Assembly (NCBI GenBank): GCA_021209875.1
Contig: JAGYVD010000004.1
Location: forward strand, 1,178,001 to 1,242,000
DNA from: Rosellinia necatrix
Lineage: Eukaryota; Ascomycota; Sordariomycetes; Xylariales; Xylariaceae
Length of the DNA: 64,000 nt
Direction: 5' to 3'
In this document: positions 34,477 through 45,300 of the stretch, piece after piece
Layout: each line of letters begins with the position of its first letter
Numbering within the stretch: position 1 is the first letter of the stretch
The notes under the pieces: generated by a model
The model's database searches: none
The model's input: the letters and a program-made list of their open reading frames with translations, nothing else
Told to the model about the DNA's origin: nothing
Position numbers and translations under genes: made by a program

Positions 34477-36250
34477 GGTGTCTTGACATTCCTACCATCC
34501 TTCCTTGGGCTTAGCGCACCCCTGGCACCACTGGTCCGTGTGACAAGTGTTTATCTGCGCCGAGTTCATCTCCTCCCGCTCTACATTCTACGTATAGTGG
34601 TCCGCCCGATCCCCAAGCCTATCGCCGGGGGGTCCCGCCGCATGCAATAGCTAGGTATACTTCGTAGGTAGTTATCTAAAGGTGTCATGAATGCATTTTT
34701 AAATCCTGACCATTTTTGACGCCACTTGGACCTCTGCTGAAAACACTGACTGGGTTACAGCTGCCGCTATATCTGCCCCCGGCTGTACTATGCGACAGTG
34801 TTACCGGGTGTGTTTTCCGTCCCAATCGGCAATGCCGATACAGTGCTGCTTTGGCACTAGTTCATAGTTGAGGCGGAAGATAGGGCCGGGGTTATGGGCT
34901 CTACCAAGTCGTTGACGACATGAGGAGGGACACTGCGGCTCAGCTATTAGTGGGATCTGTACCTCTACTCCACCATATGGATGTGCTTGTCACCGCATTT
35001 GTTATACTCGGGAATGTTGCAGAACAACACAGCTCTGGTTCACATTATGAGTGGTCCACCGCATCACGACAGGGGCATCACCTGGCTAGCATGTATTTTC
35101 CTATGTTGGACAGCAGTAAGCAACTAGCGATATTTCTATGCACACCATTTTCTATTTGGGTAAAGGCAGGAATGTTGCAGGCGAGGTAGGCCATCGGCCT
35201 GGAGCCTCATTTCCTTAACTGCATATAGCGGTGCCAAATTCACCAATCTGGAGTTACTGTGGTGCTTCGTGCGACTGAAATATGCGAAAACTCTTCGTCT
35301 TCAGAGAGTCCGATTGGTCGCCTTGCAGCCTAACTCTTGGAGCCATTCCTTCGTACCAACAATTCAACCCGCCAGGCTCTGCCGTAATCACGATTAAACG
35401 CTAAAGCCGTTTTCATAGAGCATTACGCAGCGATGACTCACTTATCTTTCGTAATCAATTTGGGAACAGAAATCCAGAGAAGTGCCGCGGGTCCTTTTCC
35501 TAATTACATGAAGACTCCCTTTGCTGGAAAGAAATGATAGTACATAATTTTGCACTACAGATGGGATAATGGAGCTGAAGCGCATTGAATTTATATTTTG
35601 TTGGCGTCTATTATTCAACAGATGGTCTCCCAGACCACTGTGGCATCATGCATTTAGATATAATGTGAAATGCACTCTTTCCAAAAGCCATGGAGCTATC
35701 TGGTTCCGGACCCCTGCTCCGTGATCCCCGAATAGTGTAGGACCCGCATAGTAGGCCCTTTCGGTTGTGGTCCACTTGGTTTAATTGTACCACGTGTTTA
35801 GCTACCCTAGATGGTTTTATATATCTTGCTGTTTTTGGCAGCTTTTTCTTTTTTTCCTTTTTAGTAGTTCCAGATGAATAGGTACCTGACCGACGTGTGA
35901 ACATGCGGATAAGCCAGTATTATCCGTACGCACCTGTTGTCGGCTATTCCACGGGCCTATTCCTCTCATCTCAACATTTTTCGTACAATGCCTCTTATCT
36001 AACTAGTGACTGGAACGTTAGATAAGGATTGTGTAGCTTAGATAAGGTCTTGATAATTCAATATGGAAATGTGTTAAACCGCTAGTTAACCACGTATTCG
36101 ACCCAGCCGGTCGTGGCGCGGTGCGGTGAGTAATAGACAAGTGAATTAATCTCAAGGCGTGCGGTAAGTAATGAAAATGCTGGTATCTCGCTGGGTAGTT
36201 AGCTCATCCGTTATTCGGTAGCCCGGGTTTGGAAGTAATCTAATATCCCC
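34477..36250. other. Intergenic, no gene recognised
   Basis: This is unassigned DNA between the LTR remnants and the HNH gene relic. The open frames (34456-34650, 34920-35189 plus; 35611-35904 minus) are featureless. Confidence 0.45.
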
Positions 36251-36309
36251 AGACAATATTCCAAACGCCAATCTATCTTCCGCATCTCTCTGGTAAACTC
36301 TGCCAACAC

Positions 36310-37359
36310 GGCGGTATCACTCGATCAGCATCAACAATTACATGAAGAATTCCCTGATTTTCCCTCCATAGAGGCACTCAACCCAGCTCAATGGGATTAT
36401 GCCAAGCGCCTATTCTACCGCATCGTTAATCACTTTCTCCCCGCCTCCGAAATCGACAGCAGCACGCGCAGCCAAACCTACAGCCCGCCTCGCCTCGTCA
36501 GCCTCACATACAAATATGCCCTCTCTGACGAGGCCCGCGACAATTTCCTATGGGCATTCTTTGAATCCATCGGCATATCCATCGTGAAAGACGGTTCTGG
36601 AGACGACGATGGAGATCTCGAGACCTTGCGCTCCTCTGTTTTAGTCTTTGCCGACTACTTGATGGATCGGTTTTTCCTTCTTTGTAAACCCGCGCACCGC
36701 TTTGCTACGTACATCCCGTTTCTGGATCATGGCTAATGGTTCTTTGCGCGGACTTAGTGAAAGCCTCGACCAGGAAGACGCCGCAACCGGGGCCTATTTT
36801 CCATTCTGCTATCGAGAGAGTACAAGGCGGGCCGCAGGCCTTTGCTGGCACACCGGATCGGCTCTCGGCTTCACGAGGAGCTTGTCTTATTCGCGACCAC
36901 CACCGCTGTGTCATTTCACATAGTTTCGACAGTTCTGAAGCACAAGCTCGGATGGACAGAGCGGGCGAGACAAACGCTTTGGATGATGACGGCCATCTGC
37001 TATACCAAGACCCAAATCGCCATGGATCGTTGGAGGTGGCACATATTATTCCCTATTCCTTCATGAGATTTGACGCTAATTCTGGCCTTAGTTCCTCTAA
37101 GAAAGCGGCTCTCGCAATTCTGGACATGTTTGATACCGGAGTTGTACACCTGATGGAAGGTAGCGATATCGACAGACCACGGAATGACCTCACACTTACC
37201 CGACATTTCCATGTCCACTTTGGGGAGTTTGAAATATTCTTTAAGCCCGTTTCGGACTTGCAGCCGCATAAGCTAACAGGGGAGGCTACGGGCCACCCCC
37301 TCGCGGGCCATTTCACCTTAGATATAGCTAATTTAATTAATATAACAAGGATATATTAG
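36310..37359 (+). pseudogene. HNH nuclease-like (HNH_2 type) gene relic, both ends damaged
   Basis: Two exons are clear: about 36310-36683 and 36758-37359, with intron donor GTAAAC, branch GCTAATG and acceptor TAG; joining reads FFLLL-KASTRKTPQPGP. The first exon has the family segment EFPDFPSIEALN, then SPPRLVSLTY. The second has CLIRDHHRCVISHSFD, LEVAHIIPYSF, DIDRPRNDLTLT and HVHFGEFEIFF, which hold the His/Asn/His residues expected of an HNH_2 fold. No in-frame ATG precedes the first exon; a neighbouring frame reads NIPNANLSS just upstream, suggesting a frameshift. After SDLQPHK (about 37270) the expected continuation is replaced by unrelated residues, and the stop codon lies in repeat DNA. 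Family members of unknown role are numerous in fungi. This copy is probably inactive, though an unannotated upstream exon could rescue the start. Confidence 0.7.
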
Positions 37360-37545
37360 GGTCCTGTATGGTGATCTAGTGAAAATAGCGAATTACAGGT
37401 AGAAGGAAGCACTGGCTACCCTTATCTAATCTATTGCGGGTCCGGCTAGGTCCTACAGACCCAGCCTACAGACCTAGCCTAGCCTATCCTAGGGTGGGTC
37501 CTCCGAACACCCCCTACCTGTCTATATCAGTGCCGCCACAGATAT
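37333..37545 (+). repeat. Repeat family R4, copy 1 (LTR-like)
   Basis: This resembles 39410-39640 in order: an AATAGC(G/A)AATT phrase, a GAAGGA(C/A) stretch, TTATCTAATCTATT(G/A)CGGG, repeated GGCCTAGCCTAGCC-like sequence, CACCCACTACCTGTCT, and then divergence. Weaker copies lie at 48955-49110 and 56955-57155. All four have the same orientation. The 3' end TATATCA suggests an LTR end. Its left border cuts into the HNH gene relic. Confidence 0.5.
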
Positions 37546-37737
37546 AAAAAATTGCTGACCTCAGCAAAAACACCCAAGCCACACCACTAGCCACTATTCC
37601 ACTTGCTAGCCACCTAGCCGTAGCCCTAGCCCTAGCCTTCGTACGCAGGTCGACTAGTTGGTACTTCGCTTGTACCCCGTAGCCTTGTTTGTAGTCGAAC
37701 TGGTACCTGCCAGGTACTTGGTAGGTAGGTAGATAGA

Positions 37738-37866
37738 TTGGTCGAATTGGCCGGACTGGTTGAATTGGCCGGACTGGCTGAATTGGCTGTATTTGACTAG
37801 GCTGGTTGAATTGGCTGTATTCGACTGGACTAGTTGAATTGGCTGTATTTGACTGGCTTGGTTGAT
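37738..37866 (+). repeat. Minisatellite with TGAATTGGC units
   Basis: Five consecutive units start with (T)GAATTGGC: two of 18 bp (TGAATTGGCCGGACTGGT type) and three of 28 bp (beginning TGAATTGGCTGTATT). Variants differ by a few bases. There is no coding potential. Confidence 0.75.
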
Positions 37867-38245
37867 TAAAGAAAGGAAATTGGATAAGTCGACTGGCTGT
37901 TAGGTGTCGACAGGTTGTACGGTAGGAATATTAAATAGTCAGGTCTTTTGTACGCGGGTCTGACTATTAAATAATTGAAGGTTAAATAATAGTTGGTCGA
38001 CTAGCTGTTAAATTTTAACTAGTTAACTAGTTGGTTAAATATTGTATGGATATTTACCGCGGTTAAAAAAATAAGCAAAACTACCGCGTTTTAACGTTTA
38101 GTTAAATAGATTTAACGATTAGTTTATAAAAAAAAGCACGCCTAATATTTAAACAGGTTGTTTAGTTTTTTTTAAGCTGTTTAAAACAGCACAAACAATT
38201 ATAGCAACAATATAAACAGCAACAGCAACAGCATATAACAGCTAT

Positions 38246-38471
38246 GATACGCGCGCGTAGAGGGAGCGCTTATATAAGCCCCTCGCTTGGGGTGCTGTGG
38301 CCCGTGGCCACACGCACAACCTAATTGGGCCTAGCCCCATGTATGTGGGCCCTAGCCCACACCTAGGTAAAACTTTAGCTTAGCCTAGATTTGCTAGTTC
38401 TTCATCTTTTATAATATACACTTTACACCCCCATGGTGCACCTTTCAAGCTATTAAAAGGTTTAAATAACA
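38246..38471 (+). repeat. LTR-C-like fragment
   Basis: It runs from GATACGCGCGCG to AATAACA and matches, in the same relative order, the minus strand of 30151-30350: GCTTATATAAGC, GGGCCCTAGCCCAC, TTCATCTTTTATAATATAC, CCCCATGGTGCACC. A heavily mutated minus-strand copy is at 47902-48110. The differences between copies are largely C-to-T or G-to-A type. Confidence 0.5.
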
Positions 38472-38495
38472 GACTATATATATTTAATATAAATT

Positions 38496-39098
38496 CTACA
38501 TTACCAACAGGGCACACCGCGCAGTGTAAATAGCATGTATTCTAGGGGGGAGCGTAAGCTTAATACAGGTCGCTTTTAGTACAAAGCCGCAGCTAAAAGT
38601 GTAAAAAACATATGTTTATTTTTTAGCATTAAATTTAATATATAGTCGGGCTTAAAAAGCTAGCCGGAAAAATATCTTATGTTATATATGCTATTTATTA
38701 ACTAAAAAAACCTAATTTTTTTTTAATAGCCTGTTGTTATCAGGTAATAAGTAGAACAAATTTAAAGCTATTTCAAGCTTAATATGCTTAAAAGTTAAAG
38801 TTATAAAAAAGGAAATTAAATAGTGGAGCCCTGACCCTTGTCACAATTGGTGTCCTTTGCAGAGGCAAAGCTCCTAGTTAGGGTCCCATATGTATATTGA
38901 TCAGAAGATAGGGAACCAAAAAAGCTATCTAGGTAGAAATTAGGTATGTACTAGTTTGTGGGTGCACGGATGCTAGGTCACATGATGTACGTAGGTGTTG
39001 TGGGCCTTGGCCCACAACCAGAAGGACCTTTCCAGGTGGGTCCTAGTCAGGGGTGTGTAGGCATCCGTGACTACCCTAGTAGAACCTAATTAATAGAT
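38496..39098 (+). repeat. Repeat R2 copy 1, interrupted by an LTR insertion
   Basis: Its left part (38496-38838) matches 47277-47620, starting with GGCACACCGCGCAGT and passing AGGGGGGAGCGT and AAGCTAGC(C/T)GGAAAAATATCTT. A shorter copy is at 42433-42541. All three share the end phrase GTGGAGCCCTGACCC. In copy 1 this phrase is split by the insertion at 38839-39072 and resumes as ACCCTAGTAGAACC. Coding content is not recognisable. Confidence 0.65.
38839..39072. mobile_element. Solo LTR-like insertion in R2 (LTR-F)
   Basis: A 234-bp insertion with ends TGTCACAATTGG and CATCCGTGACT lies between perfect 5-bp duplications ACCCT (38834-38838 and 39073-39077). Two uninterrupted R2 copies (about 42525 and 47623) show the empty site GAGCCCTGACCCTAGTA. 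The ends form an imperfect inverted repeat GTCAC/GTGAC. The terminus is TG...CT rather than the usual TG...CA. No coding is present. Confidence 0.75.
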
Positions 39099-39409
39099 CT
39101 AACAGTTAAAAAATATGCAGGCATATTTTATATATTAAATAAATTAAACTGCTATATAAAATAATAGTTAAAAAACATGCAGGCATATTTTAAAAAGCTG
39201 TTAGTTTAAAAATATATAGCTAAATTATATTAAAAAGCTGTATGTCTGCCTAACCATAAAACGTTTAAAACTAAAATATTTAATTGGATAGTACAGCAGA
39301 CAGTTAACTTGTTTAACATACAGGTTAACAGTTAAAAAACATGCAGTTATACTAGCTATATATATTATTAACATAGCTACTGTTAATAATAAAATCGCAG
39401 GTTACTGCA

Positions 39410-39640
39410 CTATTTAATAAAAATATATTAAGGTTTTATATAGTGATTTAATAAAAATAGCAAATTTTAAATAAAAAGAAGGACTGGCTATGCCAGCCAG
39501 GCAAAGGTTGGCTAGAAATAGCCAGTGGGCTACTTTTATCTAATCTATTACGGGCCTGGCCAGGCCCTGCGGGCCTAGCCTAGCCGGCCTAGCCTAGCCT
39601 AGGGTAGGTCTTTTGGACACCCACTACCTGTCTGTATTAA
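39410..39640 (+). repeat. Repeat family R4, copy 2
   Basis: This copy shares the R4 order of motifs with 37333-37545, including the TTATCTAATCTATTACGGG phrase, multiple CCTAGCC units and CCCACTACCTGTCTGT. The inserted phrase GCTGGCATAGCCAGTCC-like at 39495-39530 is specific to this copy. Confidence 0.5.
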
Positions 39641-39689
39641 TATTATTAATATAAATAAAAAAAAAGCTTTTAAAATTTAAAATAAATTT

Positions 39690-39890
39690 TGATAGAGTCC
39701 CCGAAGGGGCCCATATCAATCGAGCCAACGGCTCGTGTATTATTAGATTAGATAGGTTGCACAGGCTACGGCTGGCAACAGGTGGCCCACGGCCACCCCT
39801 GCAGGGGTTAATTCTAGACTTACTAGAATTCCCCACCTAGCAGAAATTAATAGAGGCATCTTTCCTTCTACCCTCATACCAATCTTCTCA
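39690..39890. mobile_element. Solo LTR, family LTR-E
   Basis: A 201-bp G+C-richer island runs from TGATAGAGTCCC to AATCTTCTCA and is flanked by the perfect 5-bp duplication AATTT (39685-39689 and 39891-39895). TG...CA ends with a 5-bp duplication indicate a solo LTR. No second copy was noticed in the window. The AATTT duplication is less decisive in A+T-rich DNA, but the composition change coincides with both ends. Confidence 0.7.
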
Positions 39891-40781
39891 AATTTTTAGC
39901 TAATAAATTAAAAATAAAAAAAACTATATATAAGCGAAATGAAAAATAATTTTTATAAAACAGATTTAATTTTTGTTTAAATTTAAGCAGTATTTATTAT
40001 AAAAAAGATAATTAAAACTAATTAAAACACGTTTTTGGAGTTTTTTTTAACTAAATATATATTTAAGCCTATATTTTAAACTAAATAAAATATTTATTAT
40101 ATTATTAAATATTTAAGCGTTATTATTTTAAGTTAAATTTAATTATTTAGGCAGCCGTTTTTAAAAAATGTTAAAACTAAGCTCGAAAAAAATAAGCTAG
40201 GCCTGCAAAGCTGCTTTATATTAAATCTGTTTTAATTTATTATTTAATTATTAAATAGTTTTTATTAGCTAATCTTAAATTGTTTAAGCAGCCCAGATTA
40301 AAATAGCTTTTACAGCTTAAATATATTTTATTACATAAAATATTAATTAACAGCTTTCTTGAATTATTTAAATAGTTTTATAATCTTCTTTATTAAAATT
40401 TAAAATAAAAAAAACAAAAAAAACCATAAATAAAAAAATCTCTTTAATCAAAAGCTTTAAACTTAAACATTATATTTACTGCAGGTATAAATAATAGTTT
40501 TAAAGCTAATATTATAATTTAAATAAGTAATAATATTTTAAATCATTTTTAAAATAAATTTAAGTTAAGTTTTAATAAAATTATAAAGCTATAATTAAAT
40601 TATAAAATAGCTAATTTATTTTAACCTTTTTTTTTAATATAAGCTAATTTTTTATATATGTTTTTATAACAGCAGTATAAAATTAAGCCTGCTTTAATAT
40701 AGTTATAATTATTTTATTTATTATAAAGTTTATTTTTTTAATTAAAATATGTTTAAATATAAATTATTTTTAGTACAATTT

Positions 40782-41032
40782 TGATAAGTCTGGTCAGGGG
40801 TATGAAGCTGTAAATAGCTGTATTTGCAGTATACTGGTCTGTATTGTGGTGTTGTATGTAGTTGTGATGAAGATGGTGGAATTCTAGGTGCAGTCCTAGA
40901 ATTCCACCTACTAGTACAGGTAGGTGGGCCTAGCCCAAGTGGGTCTAGCCCAGGTGGCCTGGGCCACCTTATCTAACCTTACAGTGGGGCAACTGGTGGT
41001 GCCAAGCCTGGCACCCCTTGCCTACTCTAACA
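40782..41032. mobile_element. Solo LTR, family LTR-A, copy 2
   Basis: A 251-bp near-identical copy of 12565-12816 in the same orientation runs from TGATAAGTCTGG to CTCTAACA. It is flanked by the 5-bp duplication AATTT (40777-40781 and 41033-41037). It differs from copy 1 at only a few positions although the DNA on both sides is fully A+T-degenerate. Confidence 0.85.
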
Positions 41033-41192
41033 AATTTATTATTAAATTAATATATGTTGTTGTTTTTAAAGCTATAACTAATAAATAAATAAATTTGTAT
41101 TTTTATTTTTGTTTTAATTATAAAACAGCTATACATAAAATTATTAAATAATATTTTATATAAGCTGTTTAAAAGAAAGTTGTTATTTTTAG

Positions 41193-41445
41193 TGTTGCGC
41201 CAGTCACGAATAAGAAGTCAAGGCTTCAGCAATAAGTGATGTATTGTACGAAAATCTACAGATGAAAAAGGAAAGAGTAAGTGGGAGGAATTAGCCCACT
41301 AGAATTCTGGCTAAGTGCAGGTGTGTGGGGTGGGTCCAGTCTGTGCGCTACAGCTGGTCTGTGCGCACCAGTTGGCAACAGGTGTACGGATACTGGTCCG
41401 TGCCACATGCATTGGCCAACCAGTTATCTGTGACTTTTAGTGTAT
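41193..41445. mobile_element. Solo LTR-like element, family LTR-B, copy 1
   Basis: A G+C-richer island runs from TGTTGCGCCAG to ATCTGTGACT and is flanked by TTTAG on both sides (41188-41192 and 41446-41450). A mutated inverted copy lies at about 42638-42888. As in LTR-F, the end is GTGACT rather than CA. The interior contains the phrases CTGTGCGC and GGTGGGTCCAGTC and has no coding potential. Confidence 0.7.
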
Positions 41446-42056
41446 ATATTATATAAGCAAAATTATTTATAGTTTAAAGTATATATAATTATAATTTAAT
41501 AACTCTATATAAATAATTATAAAAATTAAAAAACTTTATGTTTAAATAAAAATATTATTTATATTATGATATTTTTTTTAATTTAAATAGAAAACTCTAT
41601 CTATATTTAATATTCATATGTTTTATTTATAGCTTAATTAAGTTTATTAGTTTAAAGTTGCTATAAAATATTACTATAATTTATTTTTAATTAATTTTAA
41701 AAAACTAGGTTATTATTTATTAAACTATAAAAAGTAATTTATATATTTTAATAAATTTAAAGTTTAAGTTTAAACGTTTGCATAAGACTAAACTTAACTT
41801 AATTTTAAATTTAAGTTGGTTTAACAAAACTTTTTTTTTTTTTTATATTTAAAACAATACAAACAAAAATATAGTTTATATTAAACAATTTTTTTTTTAA
41901 AAATAGAAAAATGTTTACTATATTAGCTTTAGCTTGTTTTTTTAAAAAAATTACAAATTTAATTTAATGTAAATATAAATTAATAACAAGCTAAAAATTA
42001 TAACATTATTTATATTATTAAAAAATTTAGTTGATATAATTACTAAAAATAAAACT

Positions 42057-42311
42057 TGTTAGAGTAGGCAAGGGGTGCCAGGCTTGGCACCACCAGTTGC
42101 CCCACTGTAAGATTAGATAAAGTGGCCCAGGCCACCTGGGCTAGCCCACTTGGGCTAGGCCCACCCACCTACCTGTACTAGTAGGTGGAATTCTAGGACT
42201 GCACCTAGAATTCCACCATCTTTATCACTAACTACATACAATACCATAATACAGACCAGTATACTGTAAATACAGCTATTTACAGCTTTATACCCCTGGC
42301 CAGACTTATTA
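42057..42311. mobile_element. Solo LTR, family LTR-A, copy 3 (inverted)
   Basis: This 255-bp inverse copy of LTR-A runs from TGTTAGAGTAGG to CAGACTTATTA and is flanked by AAACT on both sides (42052-42056 and 42312-42316). The last bases are TTA where copies 1 and 2 predict TCA, a C-to-T change that also matches RIP-type or spontaneous mutation. Confidence 0.85.
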
Positions 42312-42432
42312 AAACTTTTGCTTATATATTTTTTGCTCTGTTATTAATTTTAAAATAAAAAAATATTATTATAACTTTTAAACGTTTTTTTAACAATAAA
42401 ATGTTTTAATTTATATTTTTTTCTTTTGTTCT

Positions 42433-42541
42433 GATTAAACAAATTTAAAGCTATTTTAAGCTTAACATGCCTGAAAGTTAAGGTTATAAAAGGGGAAGTT
42501 AGGTGGTGGAGCCCTGACCCTAGTAGAACCCAATTCGTTAA
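42433..42541 (+). repeat. Repeat R2, partial copy 3
   Basis: It begins at AAATTTAAAGCTATTTTAAGC and ends with GGTGGTGGAGCCCTGACCCTAGTAGAACC. It matches the 3' part of R2 and supplies an uninterrupted empty site for the LTR-F insertion at 38839. Confidence 0.6.
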
Positions 42542-42637
42542 TAACGCAGCTTTTAAAATATTTAAAATATTTTTATAAATAAACTTATATTAGCTTATTT
42601 TAATTTTAATAAAAGAACTTTTATAAAACAGATTATA

Positions 42638-42888
42638 GCCATGGATAACTGGTCCTTCAACCGTGGCATGCGTGGCACGCGCAGAACATCTGTACACCTG
42701 TTGCCAACTGGTGCGCACAGACCAGCTGTAGCGCACTCAGACTGGACCCACCCCACACACACTTAGCCAGAATTCTAGTGCGCTAATTCCTTCCACTTAC
42801 TCTTTCCTTTCCCATCTGTAGATTTTTTGTACAATACATCACTTATTACTGGAGCCTTAACTGTTTATTTATAACAAGTGCAATAATA
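42638..42888. mobile_element. LTR-B copy 2 (inverted, mutated)
   Basis: This is the inverse complement match to 41193-41445: GGATAACTGG, CACCTGTTGCCAACTGG, GCGCACAGACCAGC, GGACCCACCCCACAC, TAGCCAGAATTCTAGTG and GTACAATACATCACTTATT appear in order. The right end is decayed by G-to-A and C-to-T changes (GTGCAATA where GCGCAACA is expected). No flanking duplication could be confirmed. Confidence 0.65.
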
Positions 42889-45300
42889 AACACTTTTTTT
42901 TTAATTTTTTATACTGTTTTTTTTTTAATTTAAATAGTTTAAACTATATTTAAAAAGTTTTTCTAAATAAGAAGGTTTAATAAAATAATTCTAGCTTAAA
43001 AACTTGGTTTATTTTATATAAAATTCTAACTTTTTTAAATCAGCTTATAATTTTATATTTTATACTTTTTAAAAGATTTTTACAATATATATATAATAGG
43101 TTTTTATATTATTAAAATAAATAAAATCGTTGTTTATATATATGCTCTAAAAAGTATTAAAAAAATTAAATGATATATCATTAATATATTTTTAAAATAT
43201 AAAAAGTTTATTTATTAAATTAAACAGAAAAACATTATAATAATAAGCCTTATATTTAATATAGAACGTTATAAAGTTTTTATTTTTTAATATGTTTTAA
43301 TATAATAAAATGTTTATATTACATGCAGTTTTATGAAAATTTTAAATTTAAAAATATAAAACAAGGTTTTTTTAATAAAAAGCAAGAAATACTAGTTTTT
43401 TTTATAATTTTATTAAGTTTTTAATAGTTTATATAAAAACGGAGTTTTTTGCCAGCTTTTTTAATAAATAATATTAAAAAAACATATAACAGATTATTTA
43501 GCTTTATAAATTGTTTTTATAAATTATTAATTAAATATTTTTATATCGCGTCTAGCTTATTAAATAATATTTTATATGAAAAACTATATTTAAATTTTTT
43601 AAAAACTTGCTCTTTATAAAATCTATTTTAAAACCTCTTTATAATCAGTAAAAAAGCAATTTATTTAAAAAAAATTTATTAAACGCGTTTAATAAACAAT
43701 AATATTCACAAAATATAAGTTTTAGTACTTTTTTTTCTACGTTTTTTTTTTTTAGTTTTTTTTTTTTCATTAATTAATTTCTTAATTTAGTAAATACTAA
43801 TACTTTATATTTAATTATTAGTTTTTTTTTAATATCTTAACGTTTTAAAAGCAACAATACTAAAAATAACGCTTTAAATATTAAGTTTTCTTTTTGTATT
43901 AATTTATTCTTTTTTTTTTTATTTAAGATGTTTTTTTTTTTAGTCTAAAACTATGAAAAGCTATGCTTAAAGGTATATTTATTAAAATAACAAATAAAGT
44001 CTATTTTCTAGCTAAATAGCAGAAGTTATAAACAGTATATATATAGCTTATAAAACATAGTTTTATAAAGCTGGTTAATTTTTATAATACTAGTCCTAGT
44101 TTAATAATTAATTTATAAGCTATTTAATAATTATTTAACATGAAAATATATAGCAGTTTGTTTATATTAGCCTGTATGTTAATATTCTTTTATAAGCATT
44201 ATTTATAATCTTATTTTTTAGTACGTTTTTTTTAAAATAATTGCAAGCTAGTTATAAGTTATTTTATAGTTTTTATATGTATATTTTAAATTTATAAATT
44301 AAGTTTTTTAAATGAAAAAAACGATTTTTTACTAGGTTTTCTTTTATTTATAAGTTTTTATTTATATATAAATATATATTTTTATTAATTTAGTTTATTA
44401 AATTATTTTAATGCTGTTTATAAGCGTTTTATAATATTTTTATTTATTTATTATTTATTAGTTTTTATATGCTTTTTAAATATTTTAAATATTTACGCAA
44501 AACTATTTTACAAAATTTTGTCAGGCTTTATTTTTTACAGCTTTATATATAGCTATATAAAGCTTTTAAACGGCCTGCTTTTTGTTATTTTCTTTTTTAA
44601 TAATAACTAGCTTTATAAATTATTTTGATTTTTATAATATTTTAATTTATTATTTAAACTGTTTATAAATTAATTTTATTTTATTTTACGGGCTATTTAA
44701 CGTTTTGTTATTAATATTATATCTGTTTTTTATTATTATACCTAACCTTTATTTTTCTTTATATTTTAGCCGCCTTGTTAATTTAGCCTACTACCGCAAA
44801 TATATTTTTTTATTTTTCAAACTTAGCTTTCAGCTGTTTATACTTTTTTTATTAGTTAATCAAGCTGTTATTTTTTATTATATTAAAAAAAGCTGTTTTT
44901 AGCTGTTGTTTCTACATTTACTTTATTAGCAAAACATAGCAATAATGTTTTTTTAGTTTTATTTATTAATTTTCTAATTTCCTTTTAACGTTTAATACAG
45001 CTTTTACTTATTTATAAGGTTTATTAACTAACTTCTAGCGTTATTTACGTTTTTTTGGTTTTTGTTTAGCTTTTTCTTTTTTTTTAAACTGTTTATATCC
45101 TGCTTATAATAACTTTAAAAGCTTTTTTTTCCTGTTTTATTATAAGCTAGCTTTTTATTAATACTTTATTTAGTTTTTTTTTTATTTATAAACATGTTAT
45201 ATTATATATATATTATATTAATGAGCTTATAAATAATACCTTTTCTGCTTGTTATATTAATTAAATTAATAATAAATTTTTTTTTATAACCTTATTATTA

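Larger units (their letters stand above)
37360..39900. repeat. Transition zone of nested repeat fragments
   Basis: This stretch is intermediate in composition and is almost wholly made of repeat pieces: R4 copies, a minisatellite, LTR-C-like sequence (38246-38471), repeat R2 (38496-38838) with an inserted LTR, short direct repeats around ATGCAGGCATATTTTA (about 39105-39200) and LTR-E. No gene is present. Confidence 0.7.

Noticed and set aside
37615..37640. Telomere-like CCCTAG tandem (TAGCCCTAGCCCTAGCC)
   Set aside because: Only about three units, and the unit is CCCTAG rather than the fungal telomere CCCTAA. Chance or part of a repeat.
44705..44902. Open frame in the A+T block (and a second at 56204-56404)
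   Set aside because: The peptides are Phe/Leu/Ile/Tyr low-complexity products of A+T DNA, with no gene signals.
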